NCBI RefSeq assembly: GCF_002266425.1
Contig: NZ_NPMN01000012.1
Span: 62,001 to 126,000, forward strand
Length of the DNA stretch: 64,000 nt
Reading direction: 5' to 3'
DNA from: Tissierella sp. P1
Lineage (GTDB): Bacteria; Bacillota; Clostridia; Tissierellales; Tissierellaceae
Shown here in pieces: positions 40,156 through 48,132 of the stretch. Under the pieces are notes generated by a model, which did no database searches, was not told where the DNA came from, and was given only the letters and a program-made list of their open reading frames with translations. Numbering within the stretch: the first letter of the stretch is position 1; the number at the start of each line of letters is the position of its first letter. Both the position numbers and the translations under genes were made by a program.

Positions 40156-40884
40156 ATGAAAATTATAGATAAACAAAATAAAATGCCTTTATATTTTCAG
40201 CTCATGGATATTATTATAAATATGATTGAAGAAGGTAATCTTAGAGAAAATGATCAATTGCCATCTGAAAGAGAGCTATGTGATATTTATGATATAAGTC
40301 GTTCTACAGTTAGACAAGCTATTCAGGAGTTAGAAAAAGAAGGTTATATTTACAAGCTTCATGGTAAAGGTACTTTTGTTTCACCTAAGATGTTTAAACA
40401 AAATTTATTAAAGTTTTATAGTTTTACAGAAGAGATGAAAAAAGCTGGTAAGATACCATCATCTAAGGTTCTAGATTTCCAGATTATTAGTTGCAGTGAG
40501 AAGCTAAGTAAAAAGATGAATCTAAATATTGGTGAAAAAATATATGTATTCACTAGACTTAGGCTTGCAGATAATGAGCCAATGATGTTAGAAATCAGCT
40601 ATGTACCTTACACTAAGTTTTCAGGTTTAACTCAAGAACTATTGGAAGAAAATCCTATGTATGATATATTTGCAAAGATGTACAACATATCCATCACATC
40701 AGCAGAAGAGGTCTTTCGATCAGTTCTTACTAGAGCAGATGAAGCAGAACTGCTTAAATATTCTTCTGGATTACCTAGTATGATGATAGAGAGGACAACC
40801 TATGATAATGAAGATGTAGTTGAATATACAAGAAGTATTGCAAGAGGAGATAAATTTAAATATTCTATATTGCTGGAAAAATAA
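40156..40884 (+). CDS. GntR/HutC-family regulator with UTRA domain
   Basis: A 242-residue regulator. The winged-helix N-terminus (PLYFQLMDIIINMIEEG, LPSERELCDIYDISRSTVRQAIQELEKEG) is followed by a UTRA ligand domain (about residues 90-240) of the type that binds sugar phosphates, as in NagR and FrlR. The start at 40156 is 8 bases from AGGGTGG. It heads the amino-sugar catabolic operon and is flanked on both sides by TAGTGGT/ACCACTA inverted repeats. It is likely derepressed by a phosphorylated amino sugar. Confidence 0.92.
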   Translation: MKIIDKQNKMPLYFQLMDIIINMIEEGNLRENDQLPSERELCDIYDISRSTVRQAIQELEKEGYIYKLHGKGTFVSPKMFKQNLLKFYSFTEEMKKAGKIPSSKVLDFQIISCSEKLSKKMNLNIGEKIYVFTRLRLADNEPMMLEISYVPYTKFSGLTQELLEENPMYDIFAKMYNISITSAEEVFRSVLTRADEAELLKYSSGLPSMMIERTTYDNEDVVEYTRSIARGDKFKYSILLEK

Positions 40885-40893
40885 ATTTTTAAA

Positions 40894-40936
40894 AATAGTG
40901 GTAATGACAACATGATGACACTACAATACCACTATT
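40894..40936. promoter_or_regulatory. Inverted repeat AATAGTGGTA / TACCACTATT
   Basis: 10-base perfect arms, 23 bases apart, just before the AgaS gene. They share the AGTGGT half-site with 40116. Probable GntR operator; no U-tract, so not a terminator. Confidence 0.6.
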
Positions 40937-40960
40937 AAAAAAGATTAGGAGGGTGATAAA

Positions 40961-42130
40961 ATGTTTGGACCTAGCGTTCATGATTGGAAAGAATTAAAGG
41001 GAATTAATACAGCTACAGAGATATTTAGGCAGCCAGAACTTTGGTTAGAGACATTAAAGATTGTTGAGTTTCAGAGAGAAAAGATTGATAAATTCATTAC
41101 CGAAAATTTAATTAAGGAAAATATTAGAGTTATTTTTACAGGGGCAGGTACTTCTGCTTATATAGGTGATATTGTTTCGTCTCAATTGAATAAAGGCAAA
41201 ACTTATATTTTTGAATCAATACCTAGTACTGATATCGTAGTTAATCCAGAGACCTATTTCAAGAAGAATATTCCTATCTTGTTGGTCTCCTTTGCAAGAT
41301 CTGGAAATAGTCCTGAAAGTATTGCAGTATATGATTTGGCTAATAAATTAATAGGTGATGTCAACCATGTTTTCATTACCTGTAACAAAGATGGAAAATT
41401 AGCTGAAATAGCTCAGAATAAAGAAAATGTACTACTGCTCATGATGCCTGAAGAATCTAATGATAAGGGATTTGCAATGACTAGTAGTTTTTCTTGTATG
41501 ACTCTTGCAGCGGTATTGGTTTTTAATATTAAAGCTTTCGAGGAAAAAAAGAAACAGGTCATGGAAATGGTAGAAATAGGTGATGATGTTCTAAAAAATC
41601 AATTTAGTAAGCTGAATAAATTAATAGATTATGATTTTGAAAGAGTAGTATATCTAGGGTCTGGAAGTTTTTATGGCTTATCGAAGGAAAGTTCTCTGAA
41701 GCTTTTAGAGCTGACTAGAGGTCAAATAACATCATTTAGTGAAACGATTTTAGGATTTAGACATGGTCCTAAATCAATTTTAAATGATAAGACCTTAGTA
41801 TTTATCTTTTTATCACTTGATGAATATTCAAGAAAATATGATTTAGATCTATTGAATGAAATATATCATGATTTAGGAGATCATAAAGTCATTGCGATTT
41901 CAAACAATTATCTAAAAGAGGTTGAGGAATTATCAGATCATTATATTTATTTAAGTAAGGAAAAAAATAATATTAATGATGATGAGTTTGCAGCATTGCT
42001 GTATGCATTATTTGCTCAGGTACTGGCTCTGAAGGTTTCAATCAAAACAAAGATAGAACCTGATAACCCTAGTCCAAGTGGATTAGTTAATAGAGTTGTT
42101 AAGGGTGTAAATATCTATGAATATAATTAA
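40961..42130 (+). CDS. AgaS-type sugar isomerase/deaminase (SIS domains)
   Basis: A 389-residue protein with two SIS domains: first FTGAGTSAYIGDIVSSQL, ending in SFARSGNSPESIA; second VYLGSGSFYGLSKESSLKLLEL, ending in FRHGPKS. This pattern fits AgaS, which converts galactosamine-6-P to tagatose-6-P. The neighbours (tagatose-type kinase and aldolase) support that reading. A deglycase acting on another amino-sugar phosphate is the alternative. It is the first structural gene after the regulator, behind an operator. Confidence 0.85.
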   Translation: MFGPSVHDWKELKGINTATEIFRQPELWLETLKIVEFQREKIDKFITENLIKENIRVIFTGAGTSAYIGDIVSSQLNKGKTYIFESIPSTDIVVNPETYFKKNIPILLVSFARSGNSPESIAVYDLANKLIGDVNHVFITCNKDGKLAEIAQNKENVLLLMMPEESNDKGFAMTSSFSCMTLAAVLVFNIKAFEEKKKQVMEMVEIGDDVLKNQFSKLNKLIDYDFERVVYLGSGSFYGLSKESSLKLLELTRGQITSFSETILGFRHGPKSILNDKTLVFIFLSLDEYSRKYDLDLLNEIYHDLGDHKVIAISNNYLKEVEELSDHYIYLSKEKNNINDDEFAALLYALFAQVLALKVSIKTKIEPDNPSPSGLVNRVVKGVNIYEYN

Positions 42131-42210
42131 CAGTTAACAATTAACATTTGTTAGGATCAGTCTTTGGGATCTTTTTAGTGACTGCAGATCGCTTCCTTAA
42201 TTGTTAATTG
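42131..42210. repeat. AT-rich inverted repeat within the amino-sugar operon
   Basis: Arms CAGTTAACAATTAA (42131-42144) and TTAATTGTTAATTG (42197-42210) pair at 13 of 14 positions around 52 bases. Similar AATTAAC/AATTG-rich stretches occur between genes near 3150, 23890 and 27520. It may be a short repeated intergenic element. Confidence 0.45.
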
Positions 42211-42233
42211 CAATATATTTGAGGAGGGTCAAT

Positions 42234-43480
42234 ATGGATAGAATAAGAGTTGCTTTAATAGGAGCTGGACAACGTGGAAAGGATGTTTATGGAAATTATG
42301 GGTTGAAATATCCGCAAAACATTGAATTCATAGCTGTTGCAGAGCCTAATGATTTGAAACGAAAGGAGTTTTGTGAGAAACATAATATACTTCCTGAGAA
42401 TGAATTTAAAACATGGGAAGAGCTGCTGACAAAGGATAAATTTTGTGATGCTGTAATCATTGCAACTCCTGATAACACTCATTTTCAGCCTGCATCACAG
42501 GCATTAAGAAAGGGTTATCATATTTTATTGGAAAAGCCTATGTCTAATAATCCGGCAGAATGTATTGAGTTAGGAAGATTGGCAGAAGAAAATAACAAAG
42601 TATTTATGATATGTCATGTACTGCGATATACCCCCTTTTATTCTACCTTAAAAGCAATTATAGAAGAAGGAGAAATAGGGGATATGATGACTATTCAACA
42701 TAATGAAAATATTGGATACTTCCATTTTGCTCATAGCTTTGTAAGAGGAAACTGGAGGAATTCGGAGCTATCCAGCCCCTTAATATTACAAAAATCCTGC
42801 CATGACTTAGACATTTTATTGTGGTTAGTGGGAAGCAATTGCACAAGAATTACTTCATTTGGTGAGTTGAGCTATTTTAAATCAGAAAGAAAACCTAAAG
42901 AGGCTGGGAGTAGATGCCTTAGCTGTAAAATTGAAAATGAATGTCCTTATTCAGCAAAAAAATTATATTATAAGAATATAGGAGGATGGCCTACAACTGT
43001 AATTACAGAGACTCAAACTGTGGAATCAATTGATAAAGCTTTGGAGGAAGGCCTTATGGCAGATGTGTTTTTGAATGTGACAATAATGTTATGGATCATC
43101 AATCTACTATACTTGAATTTGAAAATGGAGTCACAGTAAATTTTAACTTATCAGCATTTACAAATAAAGTCCATAGAACTATAAAAATAATGGGTACTAA
43201 AGGTGTAATTCGTGGTGATGACAGTATGAACGAAATTGAAGTACAGTTATTTGCATCTAATGAAAAAAGAGTTATCAACCCACAAGTAGTAGCTGGAGGT
43301 CATGGTGGCGGAGATACAGGTATAATGGGGGATTTTCTATCATTGATTAAATCAAATAAAGGTAAAGCTCTAACCTCTGCTAAGGCTTCTGTTGAGAGTC
43401 ATATAATGGCATTTGCAGCAGAGGAGTCAAGATTAAACAAAACTGTAGTTGATATGAAAGATTACTATAACAAATTTTAA
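42234..43480 (+). CDS. Gfo/Idh/MocA oxidoreductase-type enzyme with Cys cluster, 1-base deletion
   Basis: NAD(P)-dependent sugar oxidoreductase fold. The Rossmann motif is VALIGAGQRG, EKPMSNNPAE is the conserved Lys-Pro stretch, and CHDLDILLWLVG the catalytic region. A cysteine cluster CLSCKIENECPYSAKK at about residue 225 may bind zinc. Relatives include GH109-type glycosidases that use a tightly bound NAD, so it may cleave an N-acetylgalactosaminide inside the cell (inference). The frame breaks near 43050 (one G or C missing in GAAGG-CCT). Joined, it reads EEGPYGRCVFECDNNVMDHQ and gives 415 residues. GAGGAGGG precedes the ATG. Confidence 0.86.
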
Positions 43481-43513
43481 TAGACAAGATTTATAATGAT
43501 AGGGGGAGTTTTC

Positions 43514-44506
43514 TTGATATTTCTAGGTATAGATGGTGGTGGAACTAGAACAGAGTTTATAATTATAGATGAAAATGGAAAGATTTTGGGACATACTACC
43601 AAGGCCACTTGTCATTATAAACAGACATCTTTACAAAACTTTAAGGAAATTATAATTGACGGTGTAAATGAAGTATGTAGGAAAGCAGATACTACAATAT
43701 CACAAATTGATTATTCCTTTATAGGAATACCGGGCTATGGAGAAATATTGGATGATGCAGAAAAAATGGATTTAATTATAAATGATATTTTTAAGCAGAA
43801 TTCTTTTGAATGTGCTAATGACGCTGTAGCAGCATGGGCAGGGTCATTAGCCTGTAAACCAGGCATAAATATAGTAGCGGGTACTGGTGCAATAGGATTT
43901 GGTATGAATAAAAACGGTAAATTGCATAGAGCTGGAGGATGGGGATATTTCTGCGGTGATGAGGGTTCTGCATATTGGTTAGGAAAGAAGACTATAGAGA
44001 TATTCTCAAAGGAAGCTGATGGCAGACTGGAAAAAACACAATTATATGATATATTTAAGTCTAAACTTAATATCAAAAATGATTTTGATTTAATAGATTT
44101 AATCTATACTACATATGAGATGAAAAGGGACAAGATTGCAGAACTAGCTATAATACTACATGAAGCTGCTGAGGTAGGAGATAAATTTGCAATAGATGCA
44201 TTTTCCCAATCAGCCTATGAACATTATCTTACAATTAAAGCTTTAATAGAAAAACTGGATTTCTTATCAGAAGAAAAGGTATTAGTATCCTATTCAGGAG
44301 GAGTTTTCAATTCAGGGATATATATATTAGAGCCATTAAAATCATATTTAGATAACTTGAATATGATTATAGAATTGATAAACCCAATATTAACACCTGT
44401 AGCTGGTGCTGCATTATATGCTTATAAAATTTTCACACGGGAAGATAATCTTAAAATTGTTAAAGCTCTAAGGGAAGAAGAAATAAAATGGAAAATAAGA
44501 TATTGA
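43514..44506 (+). CDS. BadF/BadG-type sugar kinase (N-acetylglucosamine kinase-like)
   Basis: A 330-residue ASKHA-fold kinase. Phosphate-1 motif is FLGIDGGGTRTEFIIID, then NDAVAAWAGS, the adenosine loop VAGTGAIGFG, GGWGYFCGDEGSAYWLG and a C-terminal VSYSGGVF. This is the NagK-like branch of the BadF/BadG/BcrA/BcrD family. It likely phosphorylates an intracellular amino sugar, feeding the AgaS step. The TTG start at 43514 is placed 7 bases after AGGGGGA; the earlier ATG lies upstream of that site. Confidence 0.85.
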   Translation: MIFLGIDGGGTRTEFIIIDENGKILGHTTKATCHYKQTSLQNFKEIIIDGVNEVCRKADTTISQIDYSFIGIPGYGEILDDAEKMDLIINDIFKQNSFECANDAVAAWAGSLACKPGINIVAGTGAIGFGMNKNGKLHRAGGWGYFCGDEGSAYWLGKKTIEIFSKEADGRLEKTQLYDIFKSKLNIKNDFDLIDLIYTTYEMKRDKIAELAIILHEAAEVGDKFAIDAFSQSAYEHYLTIKALIEKLDFLSEEKVLVSYSGGVFNSGIYILEPLKSYLDNLNMIIELINPILTPVAGAALYAYKIFTREDNLKIVKALREEEIKWKIRY

Positions 44507-44588
44507 TATATAATCGATATTTTATGATTTTATTATTATTAAAGTAAAAAAATAGATCATTAATCTTACTAAAAGGATGGAAGAAGCA

Positions 44589-45443
44589 ATGGATATTATA
44601 TCAACTAAAGAAATTTTATTAGATGCAAAGAGAAATAAATATGCTGTACCAGCATTTAATATACATAATTTAGAGACTATACAGGCTGTATTAGAAGGAG
44701 CCACGGAGTTAAAATCACCTGTAATAATAGCGACTACTCCTGGAACTGTGAATTATGCCGGATTAGAATATCTGGTGTCAATACTTAAAGCAGGGGCTAA
44801 AAAGACGAATATTCCCGTGGCACTACATTTAGACCATTGTTCAGATGAGGATTTCATAAAAAAATGCATCAATGCAGGATATAAATCTGTTATGATAGAT
44901 GCATCCATGGAAAGCTTTGAAAGAAATATTCATATTACAAGAAGAATAGTAGAATTCGCTCATAAGCAAAGGGTTACTGTGGAGGCTGAATTAGGAAGAG
45001 TTGGAGGACAGGAGGATAATAGAATTATAGATGATAAAGATGCTTTGCTGACAGATCCTAATATGGCTTTAGAATTTGCAGATAAGACTGCTATAGATTC
45101 TCTAGCTGTGGCTATAGGTACTGCCCACGGAGTATATAAGTTAGAGCCTAAATTAGATTTTGATAGACTAGAAAGAATTAATGAAATAATAGATATTCCC
45201 CTGGTGCTTCACGGAGCGTCAGGAGTAGGAGATGGAGATATAATTGAGGTGGTTAAAAATGGTATATGCAAGGTAAATATAGCTACTGAAATTAAAATAT
45301 CCTTTGCCGAAGAAATTAAGAGATATTTCAATCAAAATCCAACTGCTAACGATCCTCGAGATTACTTAACTCCCGCTAAAAGTGCTGCAAAAAAGGTAGT
45401 TATGGATAAAATTAGGATTTGTGGGAGTGAAAATAGAGTATAA
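44589..45443 (+). CDS. Class II tagatose-bisphosphate-type aldolase (GatY/KbaY)
   Basis: A 284-residue zinc aldolase splitting tagatose- or fructose-1,6-bisphosphate into DHAP and GAP. Visible: AVPAFNIHNLETIQAVLEGA, the zinc and catalytic HLDHCSD, EAELGRVGGQED, AIGTAHGVYK and LHGASGVGD, with the final His zinc ligand and NIATEIK. The length and GGQED motif fit the GatY/KbaY/Fba-IIB group. The start at 44589 is preferred over 44577 by spacing to the A/G-rich ribosome site. It is the penultimate gene of the amino-sugar operon. Confidence 0.9.
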   Translation: MDIISTKEILLDAKRNKYAVPAFNIHNLETIQAVLEGATELKSPVIIATTPGTVNYAGLEYLVSILKAGAKKTNIPVALHLDHCSDEDFIKKCINAGYKSVMIDASMESFERNIHITRRIVEFAHKQRVTVEAELGRVGGQEDNRIIDDKDALLTDPNMALEFADKTAIDSLAVAIGTAHGVYKLEPKLDFDRLERINEIIDIPLVLHGASGVGDGDIIEVVKNGICKVNIATEIKISFAEEIKRYFNQNPTANDPRDYLTPAKSAAKKVVMDKIRICGSENRV

Positions 45444-45465
45444 GTAGTTGATAGGAGGAATATAT

Positions 45466-46395
45466 GTGATATTAACAATTACTTTAAATCCTTCCATTGA
45501 TAGAAGATACAATATAGATAAGATTGAAAAAGGGAAGATTTTTAGAACGGATAATTATCAATATACAATTGGCGGAAAGGGTTTGAATGTGACAAAGGTA
45601 ATAAAGACTCTAGATGAGCCGGTAATAGCAACTGGATTCTTAGGGGGAAGCAGTGGAGATTATATAGATAAAGGCTTGAATAATATGGATATTTCACATA
45701 GGTTTATAAAAATTGATGAAGAAACTAGATCTTGTTTAGCTGTTATTTGCAGTGATGGAAACCAAATGGAAATATTAGAAAGAGGACCATCTATATCAGA
45801 AGATGAGATTGCTGAATTTCTAAATTTATATGAAAAATTATTAGAAAAAGCAGATATTATTTGTGCCTCAGGAAGTATACCCTATGGTGTACCATTGGAG
45901 ATATATGGAGATATGATTAATCTTGCAAAGAAAAAGGATAAAAAATTTATATTAGATACTAGCGGAGAGGCTTTAAGATTTGGTATTGATGCGGGGCCCT
46001 ATCTAGTAAAGCCTAATAAAAAAGAGCTGGAGGATTTAACTGGTATAAAGATTGATTCTAATGAACAATTAATTAGAGCAGCTAAAGATTTGTCAAATGA
46101 GGATATTGAAATAGTAGTTGTATCATTAGGGGAAGAGGGGGCTATGGCAGTTCACAAGGATGATGTATATAAAGTCATAATACCTAGTATTAGAGCATTA
46201 AATCCTATAGGTTCAGGAGATTCTATGATTGCTGGATTTGCTGTAGCTATAAACAGAAACTATGATTTTGAAACCATGTTAAAGGTTGGAGCAGCTTGCG
46301 GTACTGCAAATGCGATGGAAAGTGAAACTGGTAAAGTGAATAAAAATAATGTAGATAGAATAATGGAGAAAATATTGATAGAAAAATTAACGTAA
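45466..46395 (+). CDS. PfkB-family kinase, tagatose-6-P / 1-phosphofructokinase type
   Basis: A 309-residue LacC/FruK-like sugar-phosphate kinase. It opens ILTITLNPSIDRRYN, then has YTIGGKGLNVTKVI and the catalytic loop PIGSGDSMIAGFA with the GSGDS anion hole and catalytic Asp. The GTG at 45466 lies 7 bases after AGGAGG. Together with AgaS and the GatY-type aldolase it completes tagatose-6-P to triose phosphates. A role as 1-phosphofructokinase is possible, but the operon context favours tagatose-6-P. Confidence 0.9.
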   Translation: MILTITLNPSIDRRYNIDKIEKGKIFRTDNYQYTIGGKGLNVTKVIKTLDEPVIATGFLGGSSGDYIDKGLNNMDISHRFIKIDEETRSCLAVICSDGNQMEILERGPSISEDEIAEFLNLYEKLLEKADIICASGSIPYGVPLEIYGDMINLAKKKDKKFILDTSGEALRFGIDAGPYLVKPNKKELEDLTGIKIDSNEQLIRAAKDLSNEDIEIVVVSLGEEGAMAVHKDDVYKVIIPSIRALNPIGSGDSMIAGFAVAINRNYDFETMLKVGAACGTANAMESETGKVNKNNVDRIMEKILIEKLT

Positions 46396-46435
46396 TATCA
46401 GATGAAGATTGTCAAAGTGAAGTTTTTTTCTAGCT

Positions 46436-46487
46436 CTCTTATTTGTGCATTAATAGAGAGGAAAAAATAGTTCGGTTACATTATACT
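46436..46487 (+). promoter_or_regulatory. Duplicated 52-bp upstream block, copy 2
   Basis: The partner of 39039-39090 (42/52 identical). It ends in TATACT and lies 22 bases before the AraC/GyrI gene, whose product is a reasonable candidate to bind both copies (inference). Confidence 0.6.
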
Positions 46488-46509
46488 TGATTGTAAAGGA
46501 GAGAAGAGG

Positions 46510-47367
46510 ATGGAATGGATAGAGCGATTAAATAGTGCCATAAGTTACATTGAAGAACATTTAGAAGATGAAGTTAATTATGAACAGATTGCAAAGATTG
46601 CTTGCTGCTCTACATTTCATTTTCAAAGAATGTTTTCTTATATAGCAAATGTACCTCTTGGAGAATATATTCGTCGTAGACGTATGACAATGGCAGCTGT
46701 CGATTTGCAAAATAGTAATGATAAAGTCATTGATATTGCTTTGAGATATGGATATAATTCTCCTACTGCATTTAACCGTGCTTTTCAAAGCGTACATGGA
46801 ATTACACCATCGCAGGCAAGAGTAAAAGGTGCATTAATCAAAGCATTCCCTCCAATTAGCTTCAAAATAATAATTAAGGGAGATGTGGAGATGAACTATA
46901 GAATTGAACAGAGAGATAGTTTTAGAATCATTGGAGTAGCACAACCTTTATATAAGGAGATTGAGAAAAACTTTGAGATTGTTCCACAAATGTGGCAAAG
47001 GGTAGCAGAGAACGGAACTGTGGAAAAGCTTGTTTCCATGATGAATTCTGAGCCCATGGGTGTACTTGGAGTAAGTGCATGTAACGAAGAAGAAAATTGG
47101 AAGTATTATATTGCTGTTGCAAGTGATAAGCCTATTGATAAAGAGTTTGAAGAATATATTGTTCCTGCATTAACTTGGGCAATTTTTTATGGAGAAGGTA
47201 CTATGCCATATTCTATACAAGAACTTGAAAAGAGAATTGTAACTGAATGGCTTCCTACATCAGGCTATGAATATGCCAATGGACCTGATATTGAAGTATA
47301 TCTATCACCAGATCCGCAAGATGCAAAGTTTGAAGTATGGATACCTGTTATAAAAAAACATAATTAA
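46510..47367 (+). CDS. AraC-family regulator with GyrI-like domain
   Basis: A 285-residue paralogue of the regulator at 19921. The AraC domain (residues 1-105) has LGEYIRRRRMTMAAVDL and IALRYGYNSPTAFNRAFQSVHGITPSQAR. The GyrI/Rob-like ligand domain (about 125-285) ends AKFEVWIPV. It likely senses an amphipathic compound and activates efflux or detoxification genes. GAGAAGAGG lies before the ATG. Its upstream region is near-duplicated before the Ntn hydrolase gene at 39105. Confidence 0.92.
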   Translation: MEWIERLNSAISYIEEHLEDEVNYEQIAKIACCSTFHFQRMFSYIANVPLGEYIRRRRMTMAAVDLQNSNDKVIDIALRYGYNSPTAFNRAFQSVHGITPSQARVKGALIKAFPPISFKIIIKGDVEMNYRIEQRDSFRIIGVAQPLYKEIEKNFEIVPQMWQRVAENGTVEKLVSMMNSEPMGVLGVSACNEEENWKYYIAVASDKPIDKEFEEYIVPALTWAIFYGEGTMPYSIQELEKRIVTEWLPTSGYEYANGPDIEVYLSPDPQDAKFEVWIPVIKKHN

Positions 47368-47395
47368 TACAGGTAATTAAATAGAAAATAGGAGG

Positions 47396-47425
47396 ACGGT
47401 AAGAGTAAAATCTTGCCGTTTTTTA
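47396..47425 (+). terminator. Terminator after the AraC-type gene
   Basis: Stem ACGGTAAGA / TCTTGCCGT (one G-U pair) followed by TTTTTATG. Confidence 0.85.
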
Positions 47426-47461
47426 TGTTATTTTAGTTATATTAGATGAAAGTGTAGACAG

Positions 47462-47490
47462 TTGCATCTTAAGTTCACATAAAGTATACT
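47462..47490 (+). promoter_or_regulatory. Promoter of leader-peptide unit 1
   Basis: TTGCAT (47462-47467), a 17-base spacer and TATACT (47485-47490), 23 bases before the leader-peptide ATG. Confidence 0.6.
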
Positions 47491-47513
47491 AATTTAAGAA
47501 GGGGGATTGCTTT

Positions 47514-47540
47514 ATGAGAAGATATGTTATTTTTGCATAG
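47514..47540 (+). CDS. 8-residue leader peptide MRRYVIFA (unit 1)
   Basis: ATG at 47514 preceded by AAGAAGGGGG at good spacing; eight codons then TAG. The last codons and stop (TTTGCATAG) form one arm of a hairpin with the following CTATTGCAA. A second leader of identical length and the same FA-stop ending lies at 48034. It is likely a regulatory ORF controlling the gene at 47627 rather than a functional peptide. Confidence 0.65.
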   Translation: MRRYVIFA

Positions 47541-47622
47541 CATTGGCTATTGCAATTTAATTGAAAAATTTAATTTGCCATATAGCCATTGCTATTCCTA
47601 AAAGAATATTATTTTAGGAGGG
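47533..47622 (+). promoter_or_regulatory. Attenuator-like overlapping hairpins, unit 1
   Basis: Hairpin A pairs TTGCATAGC (47533-47541) with GCTATTGCAA (47546-47555), with one bulged T. Alternative hairpin B pairs ATAGCATTGGCTA (47537-47549) with TAGCCATTGCTAT (47583-47595), 12 of 13 positions; A and B exclude each other. A third stem, CCTAAAA / TTTTAGG (47597-47603, 47612-47618), covers part of the AGGAGGG ribosome site. This suggests translational control of the gene at 47627. Confidence 0.6.
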
Positions 47623-47626
47623 CAAA

Positions 47627-47908
47627 ATGAGCTATAAGAGAGCAGAAGATATTCTGCCAGCAGAAATTATTGAATTAATTCATAATTACGTTGATGGAGA
47701 ATATATATACATTCCTAGAAAAGATAATAATAGACGAGAATGGGGAGAGAGAACCAATATTCGTAGGGAATTAGATGCACGAAATCAACAAATATATGCT
47801 GATTATCAGCAAGGACATAAAATTATGGAATTAGCTAAGAAATACTTTTTATCTGAAAAGAGTATACAGCGTATTATCCTTAAAATGAAAAAAACAATTA
47901 GAGAATAA
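47627..47908 (+). CDS. CD3324-family small protein with Mor-like helix-turn-helix
   Basis: A 93-residue protein, SYKRAEDILPAEIIELIHNYVDGEYIYIP..., ending in a predicted helix-turn-helix (IMELAKKYFLSEKSIQRIILKM). It resembles the CD3324 family of clostridia, distantly like Mor/phage activators. The role is unknown; DNA binding is plausible. It is controlled by an upstream 8-codon leader and hairpins, and has its own terminator at 47907. Its start context, GCAAAATGAGCTAT, is nearly the same as that of the unrelated gene at 48133. Confidence 0.82.
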   Translation: MSYKRAEDILPAEIIELIHNYVDGEYIYIPRKDNNRREWGERTNIRRELDARNQQIYADYQQGHKIMELAKKYFLSEKSIQRIILKMKKTIRE

Positions 47909-47948
47909 TAAGTCAATGCACTTTAAGTGTATTGGCTTATTCTTTTTT
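47907..47948 (+). terminator. Terminator after the CD3324-family gene
   Basis: A 16-pair stem, AATAAGTCAATGCACT paired with AGTGTATTGGCTTATT (two G-U pairs), followed by CTTTTTT. Confidence 0.9.
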
Positions 47949-48033
47949 ATGAAAAGAGTTTAAGGTAGAAACGTAGCATAAAAGGAATTAAAATAGATTT
48001 TGGAAATAGAACAAAATTTAAGGAGGAAAAAGT

Positions 48034-48060
48034 ATGGGTACACCTTTTTATTTTGCATAG
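48034..48060 (+). CDS. 8-residue leader peptide MGTPFYFA (unit 2)
   Basis: ATG at 48034, 7 bases after AAGGAGG; eight codons then TAG. It ends in the same TTTTGCATAG as unit 1. Its stop region pairs with CTATTGCAA downstream. A likely regulatory ORF for the DUF1062 gene at 48133. Confidence 0.65.
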   Translation: MGTPFYFA

Positions 48061-48102
48061 TTAAGGCTATTGCAAATAAACAATATAATGTAATAGCCTT
48101 TT
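48053..48102 (+). promoter_or_regulatory. Transcription-attenuator-like hairpins, unit 2
   Basis: Hairpin A: TTGCATAG (48053-48060) with CTATTGCAA (48067-48075), with the same bulged T as in unit 1. Hairpin B: AAGGCTATTGC (48063-48073) with GTAATAGCCTT (48090-48100), 11 pairs including one G-U, ending in TTTT, hence terminator-like. The two share CTATTGC and exclude each other, the hallmark of leader-peptide attenuation. Confidence 0.62.
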
Positions 48103-48132
48103 GAATATCTCTCATAAACAAAGGAGTGCAAA

